Source: Grifola frondosa (lineage: Eukaryota > Basidiomycota > Agaricomycetes > Polyporales > Grifolaceae). From it: a DNA stretch of 64,000 nt. The notes below the pieces were generated by a model that saw nothing but the letters and a program-made list of their open reading frames with translations, was not told where the DNA came from and did no database searches. The stretch covers positions 1,426,001-1,490,000 of the forward strand of contig LUGG01000009.1 of assembly GCA_001683735.1 (NCBI GenBank), read 5' to 3'. Shown piece by piece: positions 1 to 13,560 of this stretch. Positions within the stretch are counted from its first letter, which is position 1. Each line of letters opens with the position of its first letter. The position numbers and the translations under genes were made by a program.

Positions 1-553
1 CCCGTTTCCTCAAAGGACTTCTTTCCACTCCATTAGCGAGGATCGATCATTCCCCAGGTGCTGTGAAGCGAGTGCCGAAATCTAATTCGGCATCACGACC
101 ACCTTCTCGTTCTGATAATGTTCCAGAGACTGCATCTGCCAGGCAGTCATTGTCCCCTCCTCCCGCCCGGCCGAGTCCGCAATCCTTGCCCGCTTCACTT
201 TCGCCACCTCCCGCGGATCCGCTGGCCCATATACCAATGGGGATGGCTAGATCATTCCCTTCACACATAGGGCTTCCAGACGACAATGTTTCGAACATAG
301 ATTTCGGCGCATCTGAATTCTATTCGCCTCCCCTACCATTCGACGCTGAATTGTTGCAGTCTATGCAGTCACTCACCGGTTCTGGTTGGCCGGATATGGT
401 TATACCTGGTAAGCTGAGCATTGATGTTACTCTTACCCATCTTCGTGACCGACACATCCCAATCTAGGATTTAGCTGGATGGAGAATCTACAGCCCGATG
501 CGGATGTACAAATGCGATTTGACCCGTCTGTGGGGATCAACTCCAGTTCATAG
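1..553 (+). CDS. 3' end of a Ser/Pro-rich protein, possibly a transcription regulator (partial)
   Basis: The reading frame enters from the left edge. It is rich in Ser and Pro (runs such as SPPPARPSP) and then becomes acidic and hydrophobic (FDAELLQSMQSLTG). An intron with a GTAAG donor at about 411 and a CTAG acceptor at about 466 joins to a last exon ending WMENLQPDADVQMRFDP... with a stop at 551-553. A low-complexity Ser/Pro region followed by a short hydrophobic/acidic tail is common at the C-terminus of fungal zinc-cluster regulators. No DNA-binding domain lies inside the window, so that function is a guess. It converges on the ABC transporter gene, about 180 bases away. Confidence 0.45.
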
Positions 554-734
554 AGTCGTTAGAATACGGTGCGCTTCCTCTATCTCGGTCTATCTTCTGT
601 GGCCTTGTATTATCTTGTTTGTGATCCGCCATGTCGTCTCGAAATGTATTGTTCACTGCTAGTATGTATCTATAGACTAGCTATAATCAGAAGTGTCAAA
701 AGCCCGTCGTTATTCTGTTCGGATCATCCGTCAT

Positions 735-3700
735 CTATTCCACCTGGAAACCGGTCTGTCTTCGGATAGATTTCTGAATCTCCTCTAGTGTAATGCCGCT
801 TCTTTCACACATCCCGCGGAAGATGCTATTTTCCATGCCGAAAAGATTCAACGGGGTGTCAAATTCCTGCACAGAAGGTCAGCTGTGTTTCGAAGCTCAA
901 CCAGCATTGAACAGTCTCTTACAGCTATATTCCCCGCCTCTAAAACCAATATTCTGTCATAAGAGACGATGGTACGCAACCGATCTAGATGGGATGAGAC
1001 ATGCAAAATGAATGAAAATTTTAGGAAACCTACGTGCTATACACAGCAGTGTTTTGTGGCTGAATTGGGTCTGAATTGTGTGTTGAATCTTCGCGTCGGT
1101 CTCCAGATCCACAGATGCCCTGTTACAGTGATACTAAGTTGTGTGCGCGATCCACAAAGGTCGTACTAACGTTGCTTCGTCCAAAACTGAGATCCAGATA
1201 TTGTTAAGACAAACAGAGGGTTAAATCGGACAACTACTCACCAACAACTTGACTGTCCTTTACCAGTGCACGCGCAAGACTCAACAAGCTTCTCTCTCCT
1301 ACGCTCAGGTTAGCACCTTCTCCTTCAATGATGGTATCGAGGTTGAAGCGAGCGGTCGGAGTACGTGTTCCATCGAGGGTTTCGTCTTCCTTTGCATCTT
1401 GCGACTCGATCAAGAATGATCGATGGAGAGCATCCCAAAGCTGGGCATCGGTCTACAAGTGAGAACGAACATGCCATCAGGAATTGCACGTCAAAGGAAT
1501 CAAACGACTGACATAAAGATCGAATGGATCTAAGTTAGACCGAATTGTGCCTGTAATGACTACTCAGTGATGATGTCCTGCAAAAAACTGAAGAACAAAT
1601 CATACCACTGAACAGCAGTGGCTAGAGGTAATCGTTCGGTCAGTCGACGACGCATCCATGGAATTCAAGAAAGTACAAACATCTTGGGGAATAATGGAGA
1701 TCTTCGACCGAAGATCTTTGAGTCCAATAGCGGAAATATCGACACTGTCACGACTGCATGAGCATAGAGGAATGACGAGAGTTCGGGCGTTTTACCCATC
1801 AAGATGTATAGAACCTCCTGACAACTCTACGATGCGGAAAAGAGCCAACATCAAAGTAGATTTCCCAGCACCAGTCCTAAGAAGGCCTCAGGAACGGATC
1901 ACAGAAGGATAAGGGTTCGCACACCTTCCAACAACGCCAACTTTCTCGCCGCCTCTGATATTCAAAGACAGACCTTTCAAAACGTAAGGCAAACCTGGTC
2001 TGTATCTCATGACCACGTCCTTGAATTCGATGGCACCGTTTGCAGGCCACTCTGGTGCGGGCTTGTGGTCCTCGATTTCATGTGGCGGCTCTCGCTCAAT
2101 CTGATCGCCTCGGCTGTACTGTACAACTGTACTGCATGTTGACAGAAAGCACCCCGAAAAGTATTCAAGAAATACGTACTGCGTTCCACAGAACTCATAT
2201 AATTCTGTGCATTGCGTTGATGTCATATCAAACGCAATATATAACTCAAGTCCTACCTCTACTTCTGCAGACTGCGTGCGATGATTAGTGAACACAATGC
2301 ATACTGTAAAAAGTTTCTCACCTGTCGAGTGACCATTCCACAGAGCTGGGTCAAGGATGCTGATGGCAGTTGTTGGCTCATTGCTTAGACAGATCATAGA
2401 AGATTCTTACTTGTGTAGGTTAACACCAGACCGATTTCAGCTGGGTTTATACCAGCCACATCGGAAACAGCAAGAATGGCTACCTGAAGGGGAGTCAGCT
2501 CTGATAGAAAGCATTTATGACTGTGGAAAGGCTTACAATGAATGTCATCAATCCTCCTAGAAAATCAAGACGAATGGCTAGCCATCTACATGGTTGTGAG
2601 ATACGCAATACCTTTGCACAATCTAAAATTTAGTCATACCTTTGATTTGTGACAGTAAGGAAAGCCGCGCGGTCTTCAAGATCTACATAATATTCGTTAT
2701 CTTTCAGGAAACGTTGTATTTCACCATAGCTACGGATCGTCGGGAGACCGGAAAGTGACTCCGCAAAGTGGGCATACAATAGCGAGCGTAACATAGCATC
2801 TGTGGTGGTTGAGCTGCGATGACTAGCATTACAGCATTAGACGAACCTAGCCGCTTCAGCTCTCGTGCGCTAGCACGATAGAATCCTGCAAAGTAGCTAT
2901 AACCTACTGCGATCGCAGCGGCAGCGATGACTATCATGCATCTTGTTTAGTAGAAGAATTCCTAAGCGATACGAGAAAACGTACTGAAATAATGCTCAAG
3001 AATTGTGATGATCAGAACACTCCCAACCACGTTTGCTATGGTGAGAACAACTGAGGGGATATTAGTGATATCGGAGAGGAATTGAAAGCGTCGCTCACGT
3101 AGTCGCATAGACACTACACGCCGGCTGTCAGTCAGTGTTCAAGTATTCAAGGTAAATTCACTGAAAAATCACCCGGTAACTGATTGTCAATATCTAGAAC
3201 GATAGTTAGCAATCAATTCAGAAAACCACATCATCAAACTTACTCTCGATGTCCTTCCCGAATACAGCGAGGATACGACCTGTTGGCTATCAAGCGGTTG
3301 GATCACATACATCAAATTACGTGAGGCAAGCAGACGTACTGTGGTGTCGAAGAAAGACATTGGGGCATAGAAAACATTTCGTATCGAGTCGTGATGCAGA
3401 TTCTGGGAGACGAAGAAACCCATTTCGTCCATGGCTACACCTCTGAAATTAATCATGGTGAGATTTCGATCATTGATATAGTCAAGAAAAAGGCTTACAC
3501 TCCAAAAGTGAATAGTGCCTGAGATACACCTAAGCAGGCATAAAGGGTTTGATAGAAGGAATTTGGTCGATTCCACGTGCTGTGGAAGGTGTCAATAAAA
3601 TGCAAAAGATATAGATGTCATCACTCACTTCGCCTCCCACCAAATAAGTGTGTAGTTGTTCATGATTTGACTTCCTTGCATCATGATCATACAGAGAATA

Positions 3701-6700
3701 AGTAGCGGGACAGTGAAATAGCCTCGGGAAGCTCTCAAGTAGTCGCCATAGACTGGAAGCAATTCAGTCGAAACCGTTATGATGAAATAACATCAGAGCA
3801 TACCTCCCCAGCTGACAGACCCAGTTGTCCTCTTTTCTGCGACGATTAGTCGGCCCTCCAGTTTGCCAGAACCAGCGCCACTGCGTTTGATGGTCTGCGA
3901 CTTTATCTTCGCTTCATCGACAATCGGCGAAGATTTGTTGGAAGGAGCGTCGATGGCATTTTCCTCAGCAGCAGCCTCCTCCTCTTCTTTCGTCCTTCCA
4001 CCAAACTCCTTCATCAAGCGGGAGAACGCGCGCCCATTCCTCATAAGCTCGTCGTATGTGCCTTGCTCTTCAATGCGCCCATTCTGCATCACGAAAAAGG
4101 CTGTTAGATGCGATTTCGCCGATATTTTTCGAGGGACTGACCTCCATCGTATAGACATGATCACATTGTGACAGGAAATGTAGAGCATGAGTAACTAGTA
4201 TCACGGTCTTTCCCCGACTGCGAAGAGCTCCTATGATAGCATCCGCGAACAACGCTTTTCCAACATGGGCATCCACTAGAGGAGGACACTCAGTACGCTT
4301 TGAGGATCAATCACAAAAGCAACCGACGGACCAGCAGACAGCGGGTCATCAAATATGACAACATCTGCGTCATAGTATAAAGCTCTCGCAATGTTCACCT
4401 AAACATCTGCGTAAGTATCATATAGGACATTGTCCGTTTGGAGCCTTACCCGTTGCTTTTGTCCACCACTCAAGTTGATGCCCTTCTCTCCGATCTGGTA
4501 AAAAGTATTGTTACGACGCAGCATTAGTCAGTACTGTTTCTCTTACCTCGGTAAGATCTCCATCGGCTAGGACTTGCAAGTCCGGTAGAAGAGAGGCATT
4601 CTCGACGGCTTTCCAGTACTATTGCACAAGAGTATATTCAAATCAGAATAAATGTCAAGTAGTCAGCTACATACTTTGTCTTCGTCAAACGGTTGTCCGA
4701 AGAGTACGTTTTCTCGCTGAAAATTTATCAAACTGGGTATGCGCGACGATCAAAAACTTATACACACCAGGGTCGCATTTTGAATCCATGCAGTTTGAGA
4801 GCAGTATGCCACCCGGCCGCCAAACGACACATGACCGCGAACTTTACGCATTTCGCCGATAAGTCCTTGCAGTAAACTAGACTGTAATATCGTTCAGATT
4901 GGAATGTCATGTTACCAGTAAGATGAATGTGACCTTTCCGCTGCAAAAAAAATCAGACCGATTTCATGAAGCTAGATTTTCAGAGCGACCGTACCTGCCG
5001 ACCGAACCCACAATCGCGATAAGAGTTCCGCGAGGGACGGACATCGTAATATCACGAACTTGGAAGGGCGGTCCTGCCTGAATAATCGGGGCCAGCTTCT
5101 CCGAACCCTTCGTCAGGCGGCTTGCTTTCTCCTTCAACTCCTTAGCAGATAGGCTTTCTTCCCATTCAAAAGTCGCGTCTTTGACGTCTAATGCAAACTT
5201 CTGGTCGTGATCTATGATAAACGCGTCGCCAGTGGCGGTCTCGGCATCAAAGACCTTCTTGAGTCTGACGAGGGCATTTTGCGCGTCGGTGGTAGCGGAG
5301 AGCGCTCTAGGAAGGAACATAAGAGGCTGACGAAGCAGCTGCGGGGAATCAAAGTGAGGCAGTGACTGGAATAAAATAAGGATGTACTGACCTGAAACAA
5401 AGAAAGTGAAGAGAATATGATGGCAACATTGAAGTTATGAGCGGTCAGAGTGTAAGTTACGAATGCGAGGGTGGCAGCAAGGACTGGAACTGAGTACGCA
5501 GCTGCGATGCTGGAAGTCTGCTTAGAATAGCAGATAAGATGATGCACGAACAACACCTACTTGGCAGACCGCGCAAACTGGATCTTCCTGGTACCCTTCA
5601 GTTCTTTCTTACGAATGTCGAAGATGCCTAAACAAGAGTATTTCCTTTTTGTTTACCCAAGATAACGAGATTGGAATTCTTACGTTTTAGGAAAGGTCCT
5701 TCATAACAGAAGTACTTCACAATGCGCATAGCACCTATCGGAATCTTAATCAACGAAACTCACTAACCTTATCTAGAAAACTTACCGAGGACTTCCAAGA
5801 TCAACTTTGCCCGCTGGTCCGTCCATCTCAGTGCTTTCTTGCCCACATTGAACTGATAAGACATGACCCGTTCTTGAATCGGGATGATCAGCAGAAACAA
5901 TGAGAAGCCTGCAAGGGCTGAAGGACCAAGCTGGGTGCGCAACACATGTTTAGCTATTGCTCCCCACTCTCGCATACTTACACATACCTGGACGAGTAAA
6001 ATGATCAGGCAGACCGTTACTTGGATGGGGGCCGTCCAAGCTGCACCACGAGGTCAGTACAACAAACGCGTTCGCACACATTCGTACTCACTTGCATGCT
6101 GCAGATAATCGTCGTGTACGTGAGATTGCCCGGTAAGGAAAGGCTAGAAATATTGGTACTCACGAACCACTGCGCACAAGCATCCACCCGGCTCACCTGC
6201 GGACATCAATCAGGTCTATTCTGGGATTTCCATGGGTATAAGCCACTTACATCTGTGGAGATATGCGTGACCAATGCGGCATTTGGCAGACCCGTACGGG
6301 CCTTGCCTGTGAGGGTGACGCCACGCTTGTAAATCGAACTAATAAGTGCCGCCCTTGCAAGCAAACCGGTGGTCATTGAGCGCCAGAAGAACTGACAAGC
6401 CGTCAACTCTGGATTGTTACAAATGTGGAAGATATTGAGTCCTCACCTGGTGTTGGCAGACACTCGCCGTAACTGTGATGCAGAACAGTCCAATAGCCAT
6501 TCCGATGCCTTTGCCTATGTGAGGAGGCGTAGTTCCCGCACGCATGGCAGCGACACGTTCTTCGCTGAAATTGATGATTGCCTAAAGAGTTTGAGCATCA
6601 TCATTTACATTACCACGAAGATAGTACCTTGACCAGTACGGGACCCATGAGTTGCGACGTATCGCCTATCACCTGGACACAAAAGTTAGAAACAATCACG

Positions 6701-7522
6701 CATATGATTAACCTGCTGACCTTGAATGCGCCGCCGGCCCAGAACGTGCGGCCCAGGGTATCGTTTAATGCCCACGCTAGACTGGCTTCTTTCCTCCCGT
6801 CGACCTCGCGCCAATGTTCCTCGAGTGTGGCCCAATTCTCACGGAAGCTGCCTTTACTTTGGAGCGCTCTGAATATCCACTTGGCACGCAAGAACAATCC
6901 AGGCTCGACTTCGCCGTTGATAAGTCGTGCATTCCAATCGTCCGCCGCTTTCACGCGGCGCGCCCAAGCCTCGTCTAGCTTTGCACCGAGAGGACCGGAC
7001 TCTCTTGTTTCATCCATTTTCCATAGGTCTGTGGCTTGCAGTGTCCGTTGGTATCCCAAAACCTAGCAAACATGACATGAAATGTGGCGGCTTCAACAGA
7101 ATTTATTTAACTCAAACGCACCATGATTGGGTTAATCCAAGTGTAAGACAATATGGCCAGCAACGAGGAATAAACAAGGGGAATGACCTGCAAACATCGC
7201 GAGGTCAAGAATTGAGTATAATCATGATCGCGAATGAAACATACAGTTGCGTCGTCGAGAGACGGCGGTGCAGGCGGCGGCGGATCCTTGGGCAGCCTGT
7301 AGGTGGAGTGAGCAACTCATTCGAACGAGCCAAAATATTTGACATCCACCATATCTGCCACCACTTTCGACGGAACTTGATACGGAGGTCATCACCAGTG
7401 TCAAGCTCAAGTTTGCGACTCCGGTGTGCGTTGGTGGAGACGGCGTTCACCTCCACATCGGCGTCTTCGTCACTAGAGGCTGAGTCGACTTTTGCAAGCT
7501 TGAGACCAGACTCTTTCTCCAT
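735..7522 (-). CDS. ABCC-family (MRP/Yor1-like) ABC transporter, intron-rich
   Basis: This is a full-size exporter in the order TMD1-NBD1-TMD2-NBD2, starting at the ATG at 7520-7522 and read through about twenty short introns. The N-terminus is acidic and then basic, followed by a proline run (about 7290) and the membrane segments of TMD1 (7.2-5.2 kb). NBD1 shows a Walker A GSVGSGKSS split by an intron near 4930-5000, a signature LSGGQKQR near 4470, a Walker [13 protein letters not shown] near 4330 and an H-loop VTHAL near 4190. TMD2 spans about 3.9-2.7 kb. NBD2 has TGAGKST near 1880, a slightly divergent signature LSVGERSLL near 1290, and LDEATASVD near 1180-1120. It ends at a TAG after ...QTGFQVE. 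ABCC proteins of this type sit in the plasma or vacuolar membrane and export amphipathic drugs or conjugates. The substrate cannot be read from sequence. Confidence 0.9.
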
Positions 7523-8034
7523 GGGGGGAGCTCACACGACGGTCAGAGGCAAGACTCAGGGACGACAAATTTTTGAGCGAAGAAGTGGGGAAGATCGCCC
7601 ACGCCCTTCACGCTCCGGTCTTGCCGAGTAAGATAACAGAAGTGCGGCAACATCGACGGCATTGCACGTTGAATACGTGCCGGCAAGAGCTAATGATAGC
7701 AAAACATACTCGAGACGCGGAGAAGCCTCTGATAATAATCAAGGGTGCGTCATGCACCAAGGCTATTGCGCGTCTCTGAGCACTGTCTCGACTCGAATTA
7801 GTCTCGGTACCGCGACAAATAAATATTAAGGGCGCACCCTTTCGAAGAGCCTTCATTGTCTGAGGCTAGTATATTGCTTGGATCGCACAGCAGCAAAGTA
7901 TGCACAGCATTCGCGTCTGACTGGAAACAGCCTTCTTGTCGCCGCGATTTAAAGTGAGGTGCACGTAAGTTACACCCAACTCAACCCCGCCATCAATACT
8001 CCGACATACCTGCTGCCAACATACTATCGTCTCT
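7523..8034. promoter_or_regulatory. Shared upstream region between the ABC transporter and the C2 protein
   Basis: These 512 bases separate two divergently transcribed genes and must hold both 5' leaders and promoters. I see no coding frame with codon structure and no obvious TATA element near either start. Confidence 0.5.
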
Positions 8035-9407
8035 ATGAGCCAGGAAATTGGGACTCTCGTGGTCGTGGTTCTGAAAGCACGAAATCTACAAGACAAGCAC
8101 TTTCTGTATAAGCAAGACGTCTTCGCTCAGGTCACCCTGAACGGAACCACAAAGAAGACCAGGGTGGAAGAGAGGGGCGGCCAGCATCCAGTCTGGGATG
8201 AGGAATTGCGCTTGCCCGTCTTCAACAGCTCCTCGGAGCAACACAGATCGTTGCAAGTGTCGTGTTGGTCAAAAGAGCCGCGGGTGGATGAATTATTATG
8301 CCAAGGGAAGGTCGACATCTCAGAGACTCTGCGGACGGGCGAGTTCGACGGTGAGCACCACCCCTGTTGTTGTCTTTGCGTAGGTATTCACTTCTGCATC
8401 CTCAGATTGGGTCCAGCTAGAGCACGATGGCGCATACCGGGGCGAGTTGTATCTAGAGATGACTTTCTATGCGGCCGGTCCACCCCCGCTGCAACGTCGT
8501 GCCTCTAAACTCACACCATCCGACCGCCTTGCAGCCCCAATTCGCCCATATGCCTATCCACATCCCTCCTCCAAGACTCCCCCAGGATCTTCCCCGTTGC
8601 GCACGCCTCACTCTTCTACACACCCGGACCAGCACCACGTCTCCAACGTGCCCACATCGCCCACAGGCACGCACCTCGCACCCCCAGGCCCATCCTCGAC
8701 CCATAGCTCGCCGAGGAATCGCGATGACCCGCTCCCACCTCTCCCAGCCGAGCCTGAGACGATCCCGGCGATTCTCCGCGCAGGCAGACCGCACACGAGC
8801 CCCCAGTCAGATCCCCGCCCACTGCCGCCCAATCACCCTCTGCACACGCGTTACCCCTCCCCTCCCCGTTCCCCACCACATAACGCCGTCCCAATGCTTT
8901 CTCGTAATCCACAGTCCGCGTCAGAGCGCATAGTACCCCCGGCATCGCTTCGTCCAGGTGCTCCTTTTGTACCTCCTGAACCCCGGCCTTATCCATATAA
9001 CTATCCTCCCCTCCCGCCAGATCCGGACCTTCCGGACCCGTACCTCATCGCACGTTACAAGATGCCGCTTCCGCTCCCTGACGAGCCAGAAGGTTCATGC
9101 ACGCCCACGCCTGCCAACCCACGGCCGTACCTCCGAGCCGCAGCCCCTGCTCCTGCGAGGCATCCTGCTCAGGGCCACGCGAAAACTCCAGTCGGGAAGA
9201 GCGCGATAGGCTGCTCGCGCTGGAGGTCGAGCGGGGGAGGAGGAGCGCCGGAGGCAGGCTGCGGAGCAAGAGGAACTGGACCGCGAGTTAGCGCGGAGGT
9301 TGGACCTTGAGCTGAACTTGGAGCTGGAAGGGAACGACAAGCCCGCGACTCTGAACACGAACACAGGAGATCCCCTTGGGGCGCATATGCCTGGGAGTTG
9401 GTCTTGA
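8035..9407 (+). CDS. C2-domain protein with proline-rich tail (ingression/Fic1-like), with C-terminal frame breaks
   Basis: Residues 1 to about 130 form a C2 domain: GTLVVVVLKARNL, then YVTL-like strands with QDVFAQVTL, HPVWDEELRLPV, and GELYLEMTFY. One intron lies at 8351-8406. A long region follows with many PxxP motifs that would bind SH3 domains, then a charged coiled coil. This order matches the Fic1/Inn1 (ingression) proteins, which link the actomyosin ring to septum formation in cytokinesis; that role is inferred. The first frame stops at 9308, but clear coding continues in two other frames: REERDRLLALEVERG near 9195-9237, then EERRRQAAEQEELDRELARR from about 9240 to a TGA at 9405-9407. 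One base appears to be missing in the G5 run at 9233-9237, and another change lies between about 9090 and 9190. This is either a sequence error or genuine damage. Confidence 0.75.
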
Positions 9408-9814
9408 TGCGAATGAGCTGAAGGTCATTTATATTGCTATTTGATGTACGAATGCTACTCAACTGGATTAACGGAAGAGGATGCGATGCATATATATTCT
9501 TAAAACACACCATGATACCCTGTACCACTATTGTCGAGTTATAAAACACGAATATGGAACACAGATCTCGCGAAGCCAAACATTGAAGGGAGGATAGATA
9601 TAATATTGATTGATGTTTCGAAGAGTACTACTACTGATACATTAGCATAGCTTGTCACAACAGGTATCGCCATGGACAGCAGTTACGACCGAAGAGAAGG
9701 AGATCATGGAGAGCCCTATGTACCTATATCAGCATGCAGAGGGTCATAAGTGACGTTAAAGTAAGAAGATATATGAGAGACGGTTCAAAGCATATTCATG
9801 TGCAATCCATACGT
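9408..9814. other. Convergent intergenic region
   Basis: AT-richer 407 bases between the 3' ends of the C2-protein and SUN-protein genes. Nothing beyond presumed 3' UTRs is visible. Confidence 0.5.
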
Positions 9815-12751
9815 TCACGCAGCAGCCTCCTCCGGATACGGCAGCGGGACCTCGCCCATCTGCTCGCCATGCACGCGCAAGCGATAGAGACAAGTGAGCT
9901 CGTCCCTGCCCCAGTTACTCTTCACCAGCAGCACCACGACGCCAAAATCGACGCCGAGATCGTGTATTTCTTGGCGCACGGGGAACGTCTGGATGTTCTC
10001 CGGTGCGTGGATGTTGTAGGTGAAGTTCGCGATGCGGATATACTCTGGCGTCTTGGGCAGTGTCTTCGGGTATTCCTCCGTCTCCTCCACGTACGGCTGC
10101 CCACTGCGTTCCGCCTCCTCGCGCCGCACCTTGCGCCACTCGTCGCGCTGCGCACGCCACTCCTTCACCTTCTCGATGTTCTCCTTGCCCTCTAGAAGAC
10201 CCCACAGCTCCATCTGCCTGGGCGCGGAACGCATGTCTATTGCGACCTCCTTCGCGACGTGGTCGATCGTGACATCAGAAATGTACACCGGGGCAGAAAG
10301 CGCGACACCCAGCTGGCCCTGCGTGCCTGGGAATGGCCAGCAGTGTCCGGTATGGATTTCATGGTGGAGCGCAGTGACGGGAGGTCGGCCGACGGCGAAT
10401 CCGTTACCGCCTGTGAGGTAGCCCAATATCTGGTTTTTCAACCCCATCGGGGTGATCTCCATCGTCTCGCTGGTCAGCGATGCGATAACGCGCGCACCGG
10501 CAGAATGGAGCGCGAAGTCGGGACGCGCCAGTGTGTCCTTCGAGGTGCGGGAGACCGCGGCTTCCACGAGATGGCTGATGAGCGATGTCACGTCCTGCCC
10601 ATCGGTGGACTTGATAGTGACGGGGCTGGCGCCGTTGCCCGACACGAGCTTGTTCCACCACGCGGCGGCATTGCCGGGCAACACTCCCGCTTTCGCGGAG
10701 TTCTTCTGGAGTTCCATTGCTTCCTTGACACCGCCTTCGACGGTCCCGACCGCTCCTCCAGCGCACGCAACTTCGCACGAGCCTCCTCGTCGTTGCCGGT
10801 AGTAGGACGAGTACGAGAGTCTTGCTCTCTCTGGGCCTGCACCTGGGCAGACAGCAACTCGACTTCCTTCTTGACAGCCTGGAGTCCCTCGCTGGAAAGC
10901 ACGCGGAATCTGCTCTCGGTGTCGAGGGCACGTATGCTTTCCTTCTGCACCCGAGACTCGAGCTGGCCTAGTCGACCGACGAGCTCAGCATGGCTCCGCG
11001 CGTCGCCCTCCATGTACATGCGCGAGCGCTCGGAATCTAGAGACAAGCTGGAAAGCGCGTTTTCGAGACTTTGGAGGCGTGTCGCAAGTTCGCTGATATC
11101 GGCTGCAGGAATACTTGGGGGCTGAAACGTTGGGCGCGAAGTTCGGAGAGGGAATGATGCTTCAAACCAGCCACGTTGTAGCGCGTACCACGCAGCATAA
11201 ATAGTGAGTCCGACAACTATGTACTTGCCGGCCTGCGCAGTGTGAGCACTGGATATTGCACGAACTGGCCTGCCGATGAAAAGATTGAAGGATGCGGCGA
11301 CCATCCTCCCACAAACCATTACAACCCACGCACAGAACCCGAAAATCATCTGGAAGAAATGCCCGCTCAAGCGGAACAACCAATGCACCCCACGTCCCAG
11401 TGATGCACCGACGGAAAACGAGGGTCGAGGAATATCCTCATGACTGCCATCCGGTAATGGCGGCTCCTCCTCTTCCTCAGCGGTGGAACCGAGAGCTTGC
11501 TCGACATCCAAGAAAGAATCGACGTTACTAGAGTCGTGATGTGGGGGAACCGAAGCACGAGGCACTGATGTTCTCGAGGCCAGGGGCGCCGATACTCGTG
11601 AATGTGGAGGTGCCGATGCTCTAGCTTGCGATGCTGAACGCTGCTGTGGTGTAGTATTATGGTGCGATGGCTGGAAGAAATCGGTCATTAAGCAAAAGGT
11701 ATTAAACAAATTTCATACCTCTTCATCGACTTCTTCTTGAGAGTCGCTACTATCGTCATCTTCATCTTCTTCCATGCCATTTTGATTTTCTCTTTTTCTT
11801 CTTCTTCTTTTCATATCCAACTACTGGTAACGTGGTCAAAGGTCCCCCAACGGCGCCGTTTTTCTTCCCCTTCTTTCGTTTTGTCCTCTTCCTATCCTCC
11901 GCGAAGTCCTCATCCGACTCCTCCAAATCTGACATAGATGGACGGTATGCCTTGCTGTCCGAAGATAAGCGATTTCGTTTGCGGTTTGGGATGGTTCGTC
12001 GCGACGGCGGTATCTGACCGGAGGAAGCCTCGAAGTCGCGTTCCTCTGCAGAATAGTCATAACTCGATTGATCCCTGAGGCCAGAATTACCATTCAGAGG
12101 CAGCGACTCGTTCTCGGGTTCTTGTGAGCGCTCCTTCATGAAGAATGCGGTGGGGACCATGCGTTTCGTCGCCTCGATGACCTGCTCGAATGGACTCTTT
12201 CCCCTGCTAGTATTGTGAACTTCTTCTACTTCCTCGCCCTCCGAATCTGGCACATGCTGTACGGAATGTGTCTTGGATATAGGACGCACGACTCGAGACG
12301 CACCAAGCCTCCGGGGCGGCTGCGCCAAGCGTCGGCTTGCGGTTGTGACTGTGTCTCCTTCTCGTCTCACTGTACTGCGGTGTGGGGCGGGCTTACGGGC
12401 ACCAGATGCCCAAGCCTCGTTGGGGTTCGCTGGCGGCATAATGTCGTCGGCGGAAGTAGCGGCCTGATTGAACGCACCGGCGATGTTAACGGAAGTATCC
12501 TTGACGCTCCACTTTTCTGGGTGCGGTAATGCTCTGATGTGAGAGCTCGCGGTCGCAGCGGAAGAACGAGACTGATCGGCTTGTTCGCGCTTGAGACGTG
12601 CGAAACGAACTAGGGCAGGCTCGTCCGGGTTGTCGTCGTGTGCCGCGTTAGCGAATGGGTGTCTATCAGGGTTCGGGGTATTTGGGTACTGAGCGTGGAT
12701 GTCCGAAAAGACGATCAAATACACGGTTCGAAGCACAGATTGCGCAGACAT
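9815..12751 (-). CDS. SUN-domain (Sad1/UNC-84) nuclear-envelope protein
   Basis: The start is an ATG at 12749-12751. The N-terminal half (about 330 residues) is hydrophilic, Ser-, Arg- and Lys-rich, with a basic cluster and an acidic stretch. An intron (about 11,671-11,718, GTATGA...TTCCAG) leads to a Ser/Pro region, a hydrophobic stretch (WLFRLSGHFFQMIFGF), a membrane span (YIVVGLTIYAAWYAL) and coiled coil. The C-terminal SUN domain begins near 10,650 and has FALHSAGARVI, GHCWPFPGTQGQLGVAL, APRQMELWG and VVLLVKSNWG. SUN proteins sit in the inner nuclear membrane and bind KASH partners to join nucleus and cytoskeleton. Two frame changes need one-base fixes: C3 at 10,745-10,747, where one base seems missing just before the domain, and the A-rich run near 11,790-11,810 before the acidic exon end. 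I treat them as one gene because the SUN domain and the coiled coil abut exactly. Confidence 0.82.
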
Positions 12752-13208
12752 ACCTGTATGTAGCAGAAGCAGGTATCGCGCGACGAGGGGGTGACTTTGG
12801 GCGATTTTGTGTGCGTTGGTTTATTTAAGAAAGTGTGATGATCTAGACGTCTGCCTTGACCAAGAGGTGTGCTCGAGAATGACATGTACTTCGTGTTCGA
12901 GGGTCAATCAACACGCGAAGGCTGCCCGAGCGGTGGGTCTCGGTAGAGTGCGGCTTGTCCAGTAAATTGGGAGGCGCAGGTTGTGCAATCAGCAAGATAG
13001 ATAGCAGATGAGGATGGCAGCAAATGCATGCAGTTGGGAGACTGTTACGTGCAGAATACGCGTGTAGAAGCAAGGACAAGATCGTGTTTGCAGAAGCTGA
13101 TCAGGTGGCCACCGTCGCGCGCTTTGTTCTTGTTTGGCTTCAGCCACAATAGCAACCACAAAGCTAGTAAGTATACCACCCTCAGTGCCATTATCGACCT
13201 CAAACGAT
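12752..13208. other. Intergenic, upstream of the SUN gene
   Basis: 457 bases holding the SUN gene's promoter side. Short frames occur on both strands, but none shows codon structure or a recognisable motif. Confidence 0.45.
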
Positions 13209-13560
13209 CTATGACCCTGTCTCGTCAATGATCTTGTCATTGTCCTCATAGCGTAGGATTGCTGTGTACCGGTGCCTCTCCGAGGACCATTCACCCTCGA
13301 ATATGCCCAAGTCTGTCGGTAGCCTATAGCAACCGATCATTTGTATTCCGAAGTAAGTAACTTGGATGGATACTTGGTCAAAGCCGAAGTTTACCAGGGG
13401 GTTATGTTCGGAAATGTCGATCTCCCAGTCTCTGCTTCGTGAGCGCATACATACACTCAGTATCAGCATTAAATTCATTCACGCTTTTTATCGCCGTGTG
13501 TCACTCACCAGCGCACCAAGGTCCTGCACGATAAGTGGAAGGTATATGGGCTGCAAACAC
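13209..13560 (-). CDS. 3' exons of an uncharacterised gene
   Basis: The last exon (13,209 to about 13,438) encodes DWEIDISEHNPLVNFGFDQV..., then CYRLPTDLGIFEGEW, and ends at a stop after DETGS. It looks like real coding: balanced composition and no internal stop. An intron with a GTGAGT donor near 13,510 joins it in frame to a short upstream exon (HIPSTYRAGPWCA) that itself begins after a TTTGCAG acceptor near 13,553. I do not recognise the family. Further upstream (13,588-13,845) there is another open stretch on the same strand that could be earlier exons, but no clean join was found. No function is proposed. Confidence 0.35.
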
